64,000 nucleotides of DNA, from NCBI GenBank assembly GCA_905116865.2, contig CAJHNH020008544.1, forward strand, positions 416,669 to 480,668, given 5' to 3'. Shown piece by piece: positions 22,389 through 33,702 of the stretch. The position numbers were made by a program, and so were the translations under genes. Within the stretch, counting starts at the first letter, position 1, and the number at the start of each line of letters is the position of its first letter. Origin of the DNA: Candidula unifasciata (taxonomy: Eukaryota; Mollusca; Gastropoda; Stylommatophora; Geomitridae). The notes beneath the pieces are model-generated. The model searched no databases. It was not told the DNA's origin and worked only from the letters and a program-made list of their open reading frames with translations.

Positions 22389-22666
22389 CACACACACACA
22401 CACACGCACGGGGTGGGGGGGGGGGGGGAAGAGATAATCCCTAGAGAGAACAATACAGAACAGCAGACCAGAAGAAGAAAAACGAGAGGGAAAAGGAGAC
22501 AGAAACGCAGAAAGAGGAAGAGAAAAACACATAAAGACGAAGAGAGAAAACACAGACACAGGAAGAGTAAGAGAAAATCAGAGAGAACAAGAGAAAGGCA
22601 GAATAATAGAGTGAAACATCGATAGATAAGAGACGGGAAGAGAGGGCAAGAGAGAGAGAGAGAGCA

Positions 22667-22724
<58 letters not shown>
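22389..22724. repeat. CA repeat, G run and long purine-rich (GA)n tract
   Basis: (CA)n at 22388-22405, a G run at about 22414-22428, purine-rich imperfect repeats, and (GA)n at 22645-22722. Arg/Glu/Lys-rich frames over it are artefacts. Confidence 0.9.
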
Positions 22725-23289
22725 CTATAAATAGAAGTACGCACTGCTATGATGTGTCGCTAAGCAGATATTTACCTGTGTTGGCCAAAGTAGTGTACAA
22801 ATGTTATGATAATAACAGCAAATCATGTATTACAGAAATGTAATCAGAACCCTGCAGTATCAACTACACAGTGAGTCAGAAATATAGCTTCACGTTTACT
22901 GCACATATTTGCTTAGGATTAATATGTAGTTAAGACCAGCCCATAGCAGAGATTAATGTTCTTTATTATTATCTTAACCCACCCACCCCCCTCTCCCCGA
23001 TGACGTCACAGGACAGTCCAACCTTTTAGAGGGTGGTAAGACTGGGTTTCCCGGCTTTCTGAAGCTTTTAACGACCCCAAAACATCTAGAACAGGCCCTA
23101 ACCCCAACCCACCGACGTCCCACGAGAGAGTGGAGCCTAGTCCCACGAATGAATGCAGCCTAGGGCCTATCTACCACCCCCTGAAATATTAGACTGTCCT
23201 GTGACCTGTGGATTTCTTCTGTTTGGGGTAGTATATTAATAAAGTACCGAGATTACTTCAGAAACACAATATAGGTTTCGCCTTCTCTT
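22725..23289. other. No gene seen
   Basis: Unique-looking. The C-rich part near 22978-23180 lacks a supported frame. Confidence 0.4.
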
Positions 23290-23500
23290 TCTTCTGCCTT
23301 TCTAACCCCAAATTGAGCATAGACCCTCATCCAACGCCAGGTCGTTCTTAACATGTTCATGTACTACACATCTCTTTAACTACGCTCTCTAGCTCCCTTC
23401 TCCATTTGTTGTCTTCGTTTATTTCTGTGTCCCTGTTGTTTCCAGTGCAAAGACCTTCTAGTGATATTGTTCTCATGCTTTCTCAACGTGTGTCCTATTA
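23290..23500 (-). mobile_element. RTE-like LINE 3'-end fragment
   Basis: Matches the 3' end seen at 8203-8450 (gagcatagaccctcatccaa, tttctgtgtccctgt, tctcaacgtgtgtcctat) with many changes. Confidence 0.65.
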
Positions 23501-23544
23501 AAATATTATAGCTAAGAAAAGGGGAGATTGGTGAGCAAGAAAAG

Positions 23545-23815
23545 CAAATGTGTCTTTTCCCGCCTTTGTCACAAAAAGCACATATCGCTAGACTTATATT
23601 TGTTTAAAGATCAATCGGCACCAGTTGGATGATGTGGTCAGCACCACTCCAGTCGCCTTTACCTCCCTGAATATTACCTGGTACCCATTTTAAGCTTGTT
23701 CGAACTGAGAGCCAAGGTCAAGTTTGGAGAAACAATCCAGCTTGAAGAGGATTTGAACCTAAGACCTTCGGACGGGCAGGGGAACGTCAAGCGAACACGT
23801 GACGGAACTCCCAAG
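23545..23815 (-). mobile_element. SINE family B
   Basis: gatcaatcggcaccagttgg, gtgatgtggtcagcacc-like body and a degraded head near 23790. Confidence 0.7.
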
Positions 23816-23894
23816 ATATTCGTCACTGTTTAAACACCAGTGCCGTCTTAATCAGTGGGCTCGCTGGGCACTTTCCGGGGTCATCACGAGCATA

Positions 23895-24160
23895 GGAGCC
23901 CTATGCTTTTCACGCCTTTAACCCTTTTGGGCATATAGGGCTAGCCCTGTATTTTATAGACCAATCGGCACTCGTCGGGTGATGTGATCAACATTACGCC
24001 GGCCGCCTTTTTTCTCATGACTTTACCTGGCACCCATTCAATGTCGAGTTGACCTGGCAGCCAAGGTCGTAGATTTAAAGAAACAAAACCAGTCCGGTTC
24101 TGTCAGGATCCAAACCCACAAACTTCGGATCCGCAGGTGAACGTCTATCCGCTATACGCA
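23895..24160 (-). mobile_element. SINE family B
   Basis: gaccaatcggcactcgtcgg, tacgccggccgcctttt and the head near 24100-24160. Followed by (CA)n at 24170-24182. Confidence 0.7.
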
Positions 24161-24254
24161 CGCACGACGCACACACACACACATATCTTTATTTAAAACT
24201 GGCTCAGGTATAATTGATATGAGCTGACATTCTTTGTCCATTTACTTCACCTGT

Positions 24255-24500
24255 AAGCAACTTTGTCGGCTCTGTGGCTAGGTCGATGCGAACGCTTCGG
24301 TTCGTAATGCCGGGATGCCAGGTTCGATCCCAGCTGCGGGCAATGCGCTTGCGTTGGTTTCGACAGTGGTATCAAGAAAGCCGACCGCCCAGTAAGCAAT
24401 GGCAAACTACTGGATGTAAATTGCCTAGAGAAACCACACAACAGCCGTTAGGGTTGGTTCTGCAACGTCCTGTAAAGGATACGCAACTAACCTTGTAAGA
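24255..24500 (+). mobile_element. SINE family D
   Basis: Box B GGTTCGATCCCAGC at about 24321-24334, body gcgttggtttcgacagtggt, and tail aacgtcctgtaaaggatacg. Confidence 0.8.
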
Positions 24501-24854
24501 AACGTTAATGGTACTTTTTTTTTTTCATAAGCAGCTACTAACTTTTGCTCTCCCCTTCCCCTCCCCATTCTTCTGTGTATTATCTGTATCATTATCATTT
24601 CTGTCTGAGCCAACAGTGACTTTTTTAAAATGCTGGCTCATATTGGAAACTTGAACTCAAACAGCAATATAAAAAGTAGGAACAATTATAAACCTAGTAA
24701 CAAAATGTCCACAAATACTTTGAAATAAAACTTAATCGGGAAAGCTTGAGTATCAAATATACTGGAATGTTAAACTGTGACAAAGGACATTTTTTTTAAA
24801 ATTTACGGTAATCTTCCACCAAGGTCAAGATATCATGACTTTTTTTTATAGCCC

Positions 24855-24965
24855 CCAGATTTACGGTATCTATCATGGAATCAAGCCCGAAGAGTTGCGA
24901 TATCCATAGTTTTGAGCCAAAGGGTTAACAACTGTTTCTAGATACTAATAGATACTAAAACAACT
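24855..24965 (+). mobile_element. SINE family C, 3' part
   Basis: tatctatcatggaatcaagc ... agagttgcgatatcc and the A-rich end. The head is missing. Confidence 0.65.
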
Positions 24966-25124
24966 GGCTGACTTCCAAGATCATTATATTTTATTGTGAT
25001 TACTTCTGTCTAGTTTATGTAGCTCTGCACTACTTTTATCCATTTATAAGTGCCCTGGTCTCCTCCCACACAGCAGGGTGTATGAACTTTACAGTAATGG
25101 TGAGGTTCTGAATGGGTGGTACAC

Positions 25125-25325
25125 CAAACTATTTTATTCTGTGAGACAATAACTTCTGTTGAAAAGTTTATGATTTTACAGATCACTTGATGAATTCATC
25201 TTTTTCGTCTCCTTTTTTCTGTCTCTCTTTCCCGCTCTTTCGTTATGTTCCATTTCTCTGTGAATCTGTCTCACAAATTTTATTACACATGCACAGCTTT
25301 TGCAATATATTGATGGGAGAAGCTG
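25125..25325. repeat. Dispersed repeat of unknown type, copy 1
   Basis: Shares about 190 bp with 30945-31140 (ttattctgtgagacaataac, catttctctgtgaatctgtc, acacatgcacag). No terminal features recognised. Confidence 0.6.
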
Positions 25326-25410
25326 TACCGGATTCTAGCCATGATATTAAATTGACTGTACCTGATGGAACGAAGTGGAGAAATATACTGCTAGTTTTGT
25401 GTGACATATA

Positions 25411-25665
25411 ATTCTAGACGCATCGGGCATATGGGAAGAACACCCATATATCTGCAAACCAATCGGCATTGGGTAGGTAATGTGGTCAGCATAACGCCGG
25501 CCTCTTTATTTCCCCGGGACATACCTCCTGGTACCCATTTTAGGCTGGATCGACCTGCGACGTCATGTACAATGATTTAAAGTCCACACAGCCAGCAGTG
25601 GGTTTCGATCGCTGTACGCTGGAATTGCGAGTCGCACTCGCAACGCCTAAGCCAAGGGTCCCCTC
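25411..25665 (-). mobile_element. SINE family B variant
   Basis: gcatatgggaagaacaccca, gtcagcataacgccggc, and a tRNA-like head with box B-like GGGTTTCGATCGC complement near 25595. Same variant as 3390-3665. Confidence 0.7.
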
Positions 25666-25789
25666 TTGCTAAAACATATTTTCCCGCCACTCAGCTGAAG
25701 ATGATTAATTAGAGTGCTTCTCCGCGGTTTAAGTTAGGAATCTTTTCCTATCAGGTGATGGTGTCTATTTTAAAAAAAAAAAGTGTTTT

Positions 25790-26012
25790 TGTTATAGTTT
25801 GTTAGTTGCTGGATATCCAATGTTTCTCAATGGACTTTGTGGTCTCATTTGCAGATATCTTTGTATCATGGTTATCCAACATTTCTGTTAGTTTGCCAGC
25901 TGCTGGATATTCGTGTTTCTGTTACTGTCTGTAAGCTGCCGGGCATTCAATGTTTTTGTTATAGTTTGTTAGTTGCTCAATATCCAATGTTTGTTATAGA
26001 TTGTAAGCTGCT
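25790..26012. repeat. Degenerate short tandem repeat
   Basis: Four or five decayed units of gttagttgctggatatccaa-type sequence, roughly 40-60 bp apart. Confidence 0.5.
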
Positions 26013-26525
26013 CAGAAAGAATCTTGTTTGCAAGGCATCCATCTATCAAGGAATGACAACATCAAGAAGTGGACAGGACTAAATTACTATACACTTTTTC
26101 CAGAACTAGAAGACAGAAAAGATGGCAAGTTTTATGTGCTAGTGGTTACATCAATAACCTCCATGACTCCAACGGGTCAAGGGTTATCTTATGTATCTAT
26201 CACCATGACTATATAACCATGTAATTACATTCTTCACTGTCTTAAAAGCCATGACATGGACAGTTGATCAATGTCTCAGAGCATTTTGGCATTAATTAGC
26301 CTGTCCTTCCAAGAGAAACAGAAGATACAATGCATGCATCAGAAATGGAAGATGTCAAGTCTTTCTTTAGCTGGAGTTAGATAATCCAGGTCTCATACCC
26401 TTATTTACATCTGATGACTTCTTTTTTCTTGTAGTCCATGCCATGTGGTGTTGGTAATCTTGTCTGTCCACCGCCTTCTATTTCATATTCTGTCAATCAT
26501 TTCTGATATACATTTTTTCTAATCC
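26013..26525. other. No gene seen
   Basis: About 26400-26510 resembles a LINE 3' end in minus orientation (tagtccatgccatgtgg). Nothing else recognised. Confidence 0.4.
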
Positions 26526-27060
26526 ATGATGCCAAACTGTCCAACACGAGCTGACAGCACAAACAGTTTACTAAACTTTCTAAATTATATAAAAAGTCTC
26601 AATAAGAAATCTCATCTGAAAGGAATTGGCTTCAATTTTGTGCCAGGAAACTCTTGGGTAAGAGGGAATGAACAAGCTAATTGGCCTGATGGCAAGGCCA
26701 TGGTAGGTACAGGAAAAGCAATTGGCCTGGCCGACATTCTCAGTGCTCTCCAGGAGTCAGGACGAAAAGATGATTCAAAAGACGAGGTTGAATCGGCCAC
26801 ACTAAAAACACTACAAGAACTTCAGGTCAAAAGAGTTGTCACCAAACATGAACACAATACATGTAGCCAAAGAAGAATAGTAAACTAACACAGAAATGGT
26901 GTTATCAGTTGTTGAATGATATACTAAAGAAGGGATCCGAACACTTAGGAACCTGTCTGATTTGCAGTGAGGATAATCTGTCTAATTTTCTAAGATTGTA
27001 CTCAATATGTGATGTGGAAATTATCTCTGAAAATTCTTGAAATTAAAATTAAGAGGAAAA
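26526..27060 (+). mobile_element. Jockey/I-type LINE fragment with RNase H-like part
   Basis: The open part (26526-26888) reads GIGFNFVPGNSWVRGNEQAN, close to the VPGHSGVRGNEQAD motif of LINE RNase H domains. It continues with GLADILSALQESGR and KRVVTKHEHNTCSQRR, then decays into stops. The catalytic His of the usual PGHSG is Asn here. Non-functional remnant. Confidence 0.7.
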
Positions 27061-27389
27061 CATACAGATGACACAAAGATTAGCTGACAACAGACAGGTG
27101 ACAGCTGAGTAACATGACTTTAACTCCAGTCCTGGGGTAGATTACTTCAGTGATACACATAATGGTGATGATGAAATGTAATCAATTACACACAAAAAAA
27201 CATCTGACTGAAAAAAACATTTATTGCATGAGACAATAAGTGGTAAATATGATACAAATCATTCGAGGAAATGGCAAGTCTATGCACACTTATGTCATCT
27301 AACAAAGACAATGTAAACATAAGTGCTTACAGCTAAATGTTTTTGAATGCTAAGTACATGGTTCTTCACATAGGGATTGATAACTGTGG

Positions 27390-27540
27390 TCTAACATGGT
27401 CTTTTGCTGCCCTTTATAACCCAATGCAGTATAGATCCTCAACTAACTTCTCTTATCTTGACCATTTCCTGCAGTCTTTTCACTGCTGTCATTATTTCAT
27501 TTCTCTAACTCTCATTCACGTTTTTTTTTTAAAAAGGTGT
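27390..27540 (-). mobile_element. LINE 3'-end fragment
   Basis: gctgccctttataacccaat-gcagtatagatcctcaa matches the RTE 3' end pattern seen at 8203 and 23290, strongly diverged. Confidence 0.45.
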
Positions 27541-27899
27541 CTTGCTTATCTCTGCAGAAAACTTGGATTGTTTTTTTCTTCAATGAAATACAATATATTC
27601 TTCTGAATATCAATACCTCCATGGCCTCAGTTCAACCTTCTTATTGTGGAAGTCAAAAAAGAAAAGTCAACTCTAATGTTAGTCTGAACATAGGCTCCTA
27701 CCAAGTCCTTTGTGAACTGGTTGAATCTGCAGCTTAACTTCTCAATGGACTGAAGCAGCTGGTCTCACATCAATCTTCTAGGGTTCCCTCTATGGCATAC
27801 AATGCAGGTTACAGTTCCTTGTTTCTCAGTTGAGCCTCAGAAACAACAGACCACATTTTTCCAGTCAGTTATAAATGTTTGTCTCCTTCTCAACAGACC
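27541..27899. other. No gene seen
   Basis: AT-rich. No supported frame or repeat. Confidence 0.4.
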
Positions 27900-28200
27900 G
27901 TCCTCATGCATTTGCTGGTAATGCATCAATGGATGATGAACAAGCACGACAAAGTAGATGTGGTCAAGGCCCTTTAGGAGCAAGTGAACAATAAGGAAGC
28001 ATTAACAGACCCTTACAGTCTGGAGAGACTTGTGCAGCAGAGAGTGACCAGGGGATCTGATTGACAATCTACATGTAGCAGAAAGGCAAGGCAAACATGT
28101 AATCAAACTGATACTGGTATCATTAACAAAGGAACTCTTTGTTGGCAGCTGAAGATGGAGAGGCAGCAATTATGGGATTGTCCCCAGTGTGTTGATGTCA
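27900..28200 (+). mobile_element. Retroelement 3' end, copy 1
   Basis: Homologous to 53280-53650 (gatgtggtcaaggccctttagg, gcagctgaagatgg, gtgttgatgtcaattctcaa). Reading frame decayed. Confidence 0.6.
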
Positions 28201-28284
28201 ATTCTCAACTAAAATTAACTAAACTCTCATGCATTTATCTCTAAATCTATTGTATTGATGGCACTGTTGTTTGAGGAATCGTTG

Positions 28285-28515
28285 TTTGCCTGATTCCCTA
28301 GCGTAGTTGGTTATACCTGACTTCGCTGCGACAGGGTGGCGAACTCCTTGTGGTCCAACTTCACGACCAGGGGTTGGCAGAAAAGCCATATTTATCCCAG
28401 ATTTCTGGTATCTATCATGGAATCAAGGCCGAAGGGTTGCAATATTCATAGAACTGAGCCAGAAGGGTTAACAACTCATGGTTTCTGGATATTTAAAAAA
28501 AACAAAAAAAAAAGG
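28285..28515 (+). mobile_element. SINE family C
   Basis: tccctagcgtagttggttat, gaactccttgtggtccaact and atggaatcaaggccgaaggg, ending in an A-rich tail. Confidence 0.8.
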
Positions 28516-29204
28516 AATCGTTGGCGAGAGTGATAAGGTGTCACAGAGTTTAAAACTTCTTGACACCTGACACATCTTATATGGAGACAAGTAGAAATGA
28601 CGAGGGATAAATAAATAAATTAATAATTAAAACAAAACAAACATGGACTTGATCTGAAACTAGAAAACATGAGAGAGGGCAACCTCGACAGACCATGCTC
28701 CTGCCCATCGTATGGCAAATCATTCTCCTGTTGCTTACAGTCTGTTCCTCTACTCAGTTCCATCTTGTGAGATATTTTCAATAACATGTAAGGTCCTCAG
28801 GATGTGCCATATTCTGCTATATTGTTTGTCTTATAACTTTCAATACAATGTTCTTCGGACATTTCTCTTATTTCCTTGTCTTTCTTGAATTCATCCAATC
28901 TAATTTTCATCAATTTTCTCAGGCATTTATTTTTGAATGCATTTAACTTTGATTCTATGCCATTAAACATGGATATTTAACCCATAGGACATAATCTGAA
29001 CAAGTGATTTCATAAATAAAGAACACAACAAACAGCTGATCACAAATGAGGTAGGCTTCTACCGTATGTTTACTGACAAGCTAAATCAGTTGCTGGCTGA
29101 GCAGAACCCCATGTCACCCAACCTCACTAATGGCTCTTGATTGTGGTAACATGATCCTCTCTATATGCATACAGTAAATCCCTAATAAAATAAAGTTATT
29201 GTTT
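28516..29204. other. No gene seen
   Basis: AT-rich. No supported frame. Confidence 0.4.
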
Positions 29205-29616
29205 GGCTATCCTCTGAATAACGGACTCAGACTATCGAGGCTAAGAAAATACCCTAACAGGGCCTCAGTCATATGTAAATTGGAGACCTCTTTCCGGCGA
29301 CTATACCGCATAAAAGCTTCCGCCGAGAATTTCCCCTGCGCTACTATGCACAGCGCGGAGGGGGGCCCAACTTGATGGCTGGGACTCACGAGCAGCAGCT
29401 ACTGCATCTCCTGCAGCTTCCTCCATTTTATCTGCTCATGAGTCCCAGCCATCTAGTTTAGCTCCCCTCTGCGCTGCGCGATGCGCAGGGGGGGTGGTAC
29501 TTTTAGCGGTGGCGGTATATTCGCCGGAAAGCAGTCCGGAATTTACATGTGATTGAGGCGCTGTTACGGTATATTTCCAGTTGTGATAACTTTGGATCGT
29601 TATTCGGAGGATAGCC
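29205..29616. mobile_element. Inverted-repeat MITE, GGCT-ended family, short copy
   Basis: Ends GGCTATCCTCTGAATAACG and inverse, flanked by the perfect 8-bp duplication tattgttt (29197-29204 and 29617-29624). 412 bp with a large internal palindrome around atggctgggactcacgagca / tgctcatgagtcccagccat. Shares internal blocks with 20294-21193. No coding frame. Confidence 0.85.
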
Positions 29617-29929
29617 TATTGTTTTATTTACTTCTCACGGTTATTGTTAATTATACAAAGTTACTGTTTTCTCCTTGGAGAACTTGGACAGTTATTGCTG
29701 TTAATGACATAATGCTGTGGTAAGAAAAAGAGTTCTTGCATGTTACAAAGAGCCAGTTTCAACATATTGCTGTGATTCTTGGAAAATTAGTAATCAGGAA
29801 ACAAAACCCAAAAAAAACCGGCTCTAAAGAAGAATGATAAACTAAAAACTCCTTGGACAACCAAAAAAAGCAATCTGTGTTTAAACAGGTTATTAGGGCA
29901 CAAATAAAAATTATCATGATAAGTAGAAA

Positions 29930-30062
29930 AGTCACTCATAGTTTTTTGGCCATGTTATCAGAAGAAAAAAATGGAGCATGTTGCGACAACTTGAAAAATG
30001 TATTCAAGGAAAGAATAGAGGAAGACCCCCAAAAAAAGCAATTGGGGGGGGGGGGGGGGGGG
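29930..30062 (+). mobile_element. LINE 3'-end fragment and G run
   Basis: Reads FFGHVIRRKK and GKNRGRPPKKAI, then a G run at about 30044-30062. Confidence 0.6.
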
Positions 30063-30109
30063 AGATGCATGTTGTATTACATCTCCGGGAGGGCTACCTG
30101 AAGGACTGA

Positions 30110-30375
30110 CACCTTTCTTTTTATAGTCCATGTGGCATTGTTATTCATGTCTATCCACATCCTTTTATCTGGTGTGCATTTAGTCAATTCTGGCAAAGAT
30201 GATCTTATGTGCCATGATTTTAAACTGTCTAGTATCTTCACTCTTGGGTCTCCTTTTGCCTCTTTTCCCACTGTCATGATGTACTCCCTACTTCTGACAC
30301 CCTGAGATAATAACATGTCAATATGAATGGCACACCAACAGGATAAATCCCAGATACTCCATTCAACTTCCAAAG
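30110..30375 (-). mobile_element. LINE 3'-end fragment
   Basis: The minus strand reads RVKILDSLKSWHIRSSLPEL and CTPDKRMWIDMNNNAT, the same motif series as in the plus-strand fragments at 6138 and 47220. Confidence 0.7.
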
Positions 30376-30944
30376 AATCTATAACTGGGGCGCCATTAAC
30401 ATCAACACCAGCCTGGTGTAACTTTCAATCCTGTGTGTGTAAAAACATCAAAACAAAGAGACAAGACCCTGGGCAGCCTTTTGTTATGGCACAGAAAGGT
30501 CTCAGTAAACAAACTGATACATAATGTGGAGATTACACGACAGGGAGAAGCATGATTAGCCATGCCAGTTGGCAAGGCACTTGAACAGTGATACAGTCTG
30601 ACATGTAGAACCAGCAGAATTCATTGTAGACAATAAAACCTTGTTGACATGAATTCCAAGGCAACATGAGTTCAGGCTAACAAAAAAATTATGTGATAGC
30701 CAGGGGTTAATACATTCCTGCAGGGACCTAATTTTAACCAAATGTTCATTTAAGCGACTTTGTGTTAATGAGGTTCTACTGTAGCATGATAGTTAACTTG
30801 GCAGTCTAGAAAAATGTAAATGCAGATCTAGTACAGTATAAGTTAAAACATGTAAGTATGCCTGATGCACTGTAGTAGCATTAGACTATCTTGTTGCAGA
30901 AGACGGGTGAAGAATTTAAACAAAAGCCTTGATGTTTCTGAAAC
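30376..30944. other. No gene seen
   Basis: About 30545-30585 reads MISHASWQGT, a LINE terminal motif. The rest is unrecognised. Confidence 0.4.
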
Positions 30945-31140
30945 TTTTATTCTGTAAGACAATAACTTCATGCTAAACAAACTGGTTAACAGTTTATGAA
31001 TTTAACAGATCTTTTGATTAACTCTTTTTCTTCTTCTCCTCCTCCTTCCTTTCATCTCTTTCACTGTGTTCTATCTGTATGTGAATATATCTTACACATC
31101 TTCTTACACATACACAACTTGTGCAATAAATTGCATATTT
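30945..31140. repeat. Dispersed repeat of unknown type, copy 2
   Basis: Counterpart of 25125-25325. Confidence 0.6.
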
Positions 31141-31884
31141 TAGGGGCAAGATAATCTTTCAGTTGTTCAGCCCTGTCAAAGATGACAACATCAATGACAA
31201 GAGTACAGAAACAAATAGAAAACTCAAACAATTATACAGATACTTGTGAAATTTTTTTCAGCAGATTTAATACTTAAAACTTTATGGGGAAAAAAGCATT
31301 CTGAGAGAGTCAGGGAAACATTATTTTTTTTAATGTAACAATGAACAGCACAAGACTATGACAATGTCCCAGAATACAATGGGAAAGCTTTGAACTAAAC
31401 ATCAGGCAGATTTCAAGCAATTTCAGAAAACTTGGGAAAACATGAAAAGTCTGTTAGGACAGAGAGCAACTGTCGATTAATATGTGCTGAAAGTGAAAAC
31501 AAAATTCTGCAGTTTCAATTCTGTCTGAGTGAGCCCAATCAAGCCTCTAAGATAAAGTATGTGAAGATTAAAATTACGGCATGTCCACACTAGAAGCACT
31601 TAAGTTGCAAAACACAATTTAGAAATACAAAGAATATATTTACACTTTTAATATGTATGTTACTGATTTGTATGCATCCCTTACATGCCAGTACAGCATG
31701 ATGATCAGCATGGTCTGCTGTGACTGTGCCCAATCGGTGACATAATATTTAGAATGAACTAGAACATGCTGAATATCTTCACAACTGGGCTTGTGACATC
31801 AGGATGAGTGTTATGACTTCTGAAATAAAAAGGAATAAATTTTTATAGTAGTTAAATCAGTTCAAATGCTGACTCACACTCTCT
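31141..31884. other. No gene seen
   Basis: AT-rich unique-looking sequence. No frame supported. Confidence 0.4.
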
Positions 31885-32530
31885 GACAGTGCACTGCTCT
31901 TCTGATCCAGCAGCTTCTACAGCAGTGGTTTTTAGCCTTCCTAAGACGGCGACCATTTAATACAGTTCCTCATGTTGTAGTAACCGCCAAACATATAGTT
32001 ATTTTCGTCGCTACTTCATAACTTCAGTGAATATTAATTTTCTGATGGTCTTTGCAACCCACGTGAAAGGGTCATTTGCCCCACAAAAGGGTCGCAACCC
32101 ACAGGTTGGGAGCCGCTGTTCTACAGCATGCTTTGTCCTAAACAAACTGGTGTAACCTTACCTTTGGAATAAACAAGGCAGGTTAATGGAGAACTGTGCT
32201 GCATGGGCAACACATGGTCTCTGTAATACTGCCAGGCTTTGAGCTATGGAGAGGAGAAACTTTATCGCTAGTCTGTAGTGTGGTGATTTTTGTCTGTGTT
32301 ATAGTGAGGCATTGGAATCACATCCAACGAAGGCCAGGGATAAAGTTCCTCCTCTCCATAGCATGAATCGTGGATGCTACTGAAAAGAAAATGGATTGTC
32401 CATGCAGCACGTTCTCTCTCTCTGCCTGTCTTGTTTACTACAAAGGAAACGTAACACCAAAATGTTTGGAATAAAAGCATGCCGCAGAAGCTGTTGGATC
32501 AGACGAGCAGTGCTCTGTCTGCCCACCTGT
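31885..32530. mobile_element. Foldback element interrupted by a hAT-like MITE
   Basis: The left arm (about 31885-31922 plus 32119-32270) pairs imperfectly with the right arm (about 32330-32530). Shared landmarks are gagcactgctc, ctgatccaacagcttctg and gctatggagaggag. The right arm is also read by a minus frame (32268-32480) that is therefore not a gene. Confidence 0.65.
31923..32118. mobile_element. hAT-like MITE with perfect 8-bp duplication
   Basis: 196 bp with ends CAGTGGTTTTTAGCC and GGTTGGGAGCCGCTG. The flanks ttctacag are identical at 31915-31922 and 32119-32126. The ends resemble the CAGNGGTTCTCAACC type common in hAT non-autonomous elements. Confidence 0.85.
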
Positions 32531-32919
32531 CAAAGCTTCTCTCCAAGACTAGTCACTGCCAACCAAGGCTAAAAAAATTGGGTTTTCAGACCGCATTTTC
32601 TCTTCCTCTGCTCTATACCACTTTAATATAAGCGGTTAAAAAAGGGCAGTAATAATAGTGTTGTTGAAAAAAAAAAAGTTTTGATAATTTATCTTGCTGT
32701 TTTTGCCTTCATTAGGATCTCATATAAAAGAGTTAATTCTGTCATTCCCAAGTAGTTCTTAATTGAACACCTTCTATCCTAAAGTTTGTATACCTTAGAG
32801 CAAAAAAATGTTTATTCATATCTTATTGAAAAGTACTGCTTTGGAGCAGAAGTTATAGTCATAATTGAGTTTGAGTTTGTTAAAACTATATTGATTGATT
32901 CCCAACCAGTCATCTCCTT

Positions 32920-33115
32920 GTGGGATGCAATTTTCCGTTATTTTGAAGCCCCACCCTGGCTCTTGCCAGGGGCCGAAATAGGGTCCAATGGCTGAACAAG
33001 GTTTCTGGGACCACTCAATGGGTGATCCTCATCCACACGGTGGCACTTTGTGTCAGTGGGTGTTCATCGCTTTTGTGATGTCCCAGTGGGGTAAAATGTA
33101 CTACTACTATTAACA
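32920..33115. mobile_element. Dispersed family A repeat
   Basis: ccaccctggctcttgccagg, ggtggcactttgtgtcagtg and gatgtcccagtggggta. Also at 8880, 11230, 34735 and 49615. No clear tRNA boxes; orientation unknown. Confidence 0.65.
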
Positions 33116-33229
33116 CAACAGATGAATGGGGCATAAAGAGTAAAGAAATATGTACCATATAAACACAAACCAATGAACACACTTTGAGTCCCCTGTTACT
33201 GAAAAAATTCACCTGTAACCACATTGATA

Positions 33230-33340
33230 AAGCAAAAGTAAAGGGCCCTGTTCCCACACCTTGAGGGGCACAGAATACATGGTTCTAGTTCAATATTTTG
33301 TATAGACCAATCAACACCTCTACTTGAATACAACGTGGAT
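33230..33340 (-). mobile_element. SINE family B fragment
   Basis: aagtaaagggccctgttccc and tagaccaatcaacacctc only. Confidence 0.5.
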
Positions 33341-33442
33341 GCAAAACACTGAAAATATCTCGGAAAGCCATATGAGTTTTCAAGGCAAACAGTTGGCAGC
33401 ATAAAGGCAGCTTAATAAAGAAATCAGAAGTTTTTGATATCG

Positions 33443-33469
33443 CCCCCCCCCCCCCCCCCCCCCCCCCCC
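33443..33469. repeat. Poly-C run
   Basis: 27 consecutive C about 150 bp from the last recognised TBCD exon. Confidence 0.97.
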
Positions 33470-33617
33470 AACTTGTGGATAATTTAAGGAAGCAGAAAAG
33501 AAAAGAATAATGATAATAAAATTAAAAAAAAAAAAAACAGAGGAGGGAGGAGAAGGAGGAGGAGAAGAAAGAATAAGTTGTGTAGCATACTAACATACAG
33601 AAGATAAGAGTCATTAC

Positions 33618-33702
33618 CTTGATTACAGTAGGCCTTTTAATTCCAAGTAAATCACACAGAGTATTCCTCTTCTCTCGTATCTCTGCCAGTTCCTGTGTGT
33701 CC
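33618..33702 (-). CDS. TBCD: TBCD exon l (last recognised)
   Basis: 85 nt. The acceptor is TTAACAG after a long T tract, and the donor-like end is ATCAAG|GTAATG. The first base completes the Trp codon from exon k. It encodes [20 protein letters not shown] followed by IKRPTVIK, matching the family's [21 protein letters not shown] near the C-terminus. Known TBCD proteins end within about ten residues of this point, so either a tiny terminal exon lies further left or translation runs on into a low-complexity tail that stops near 33522. Confidence 0.92.

Noticed and set aside
26526..26888. Host gene on the plus strand
   Set aside because: The motif series is that of a LINE RNase H region and the frame decays into stops downstream.
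32268..32480. 70-codon minus frame as a gene or last TBCD exon
   Set aside because: It lies in one arm of an imperfect inverted repeat and shows no match to the TBCD C-terminus.
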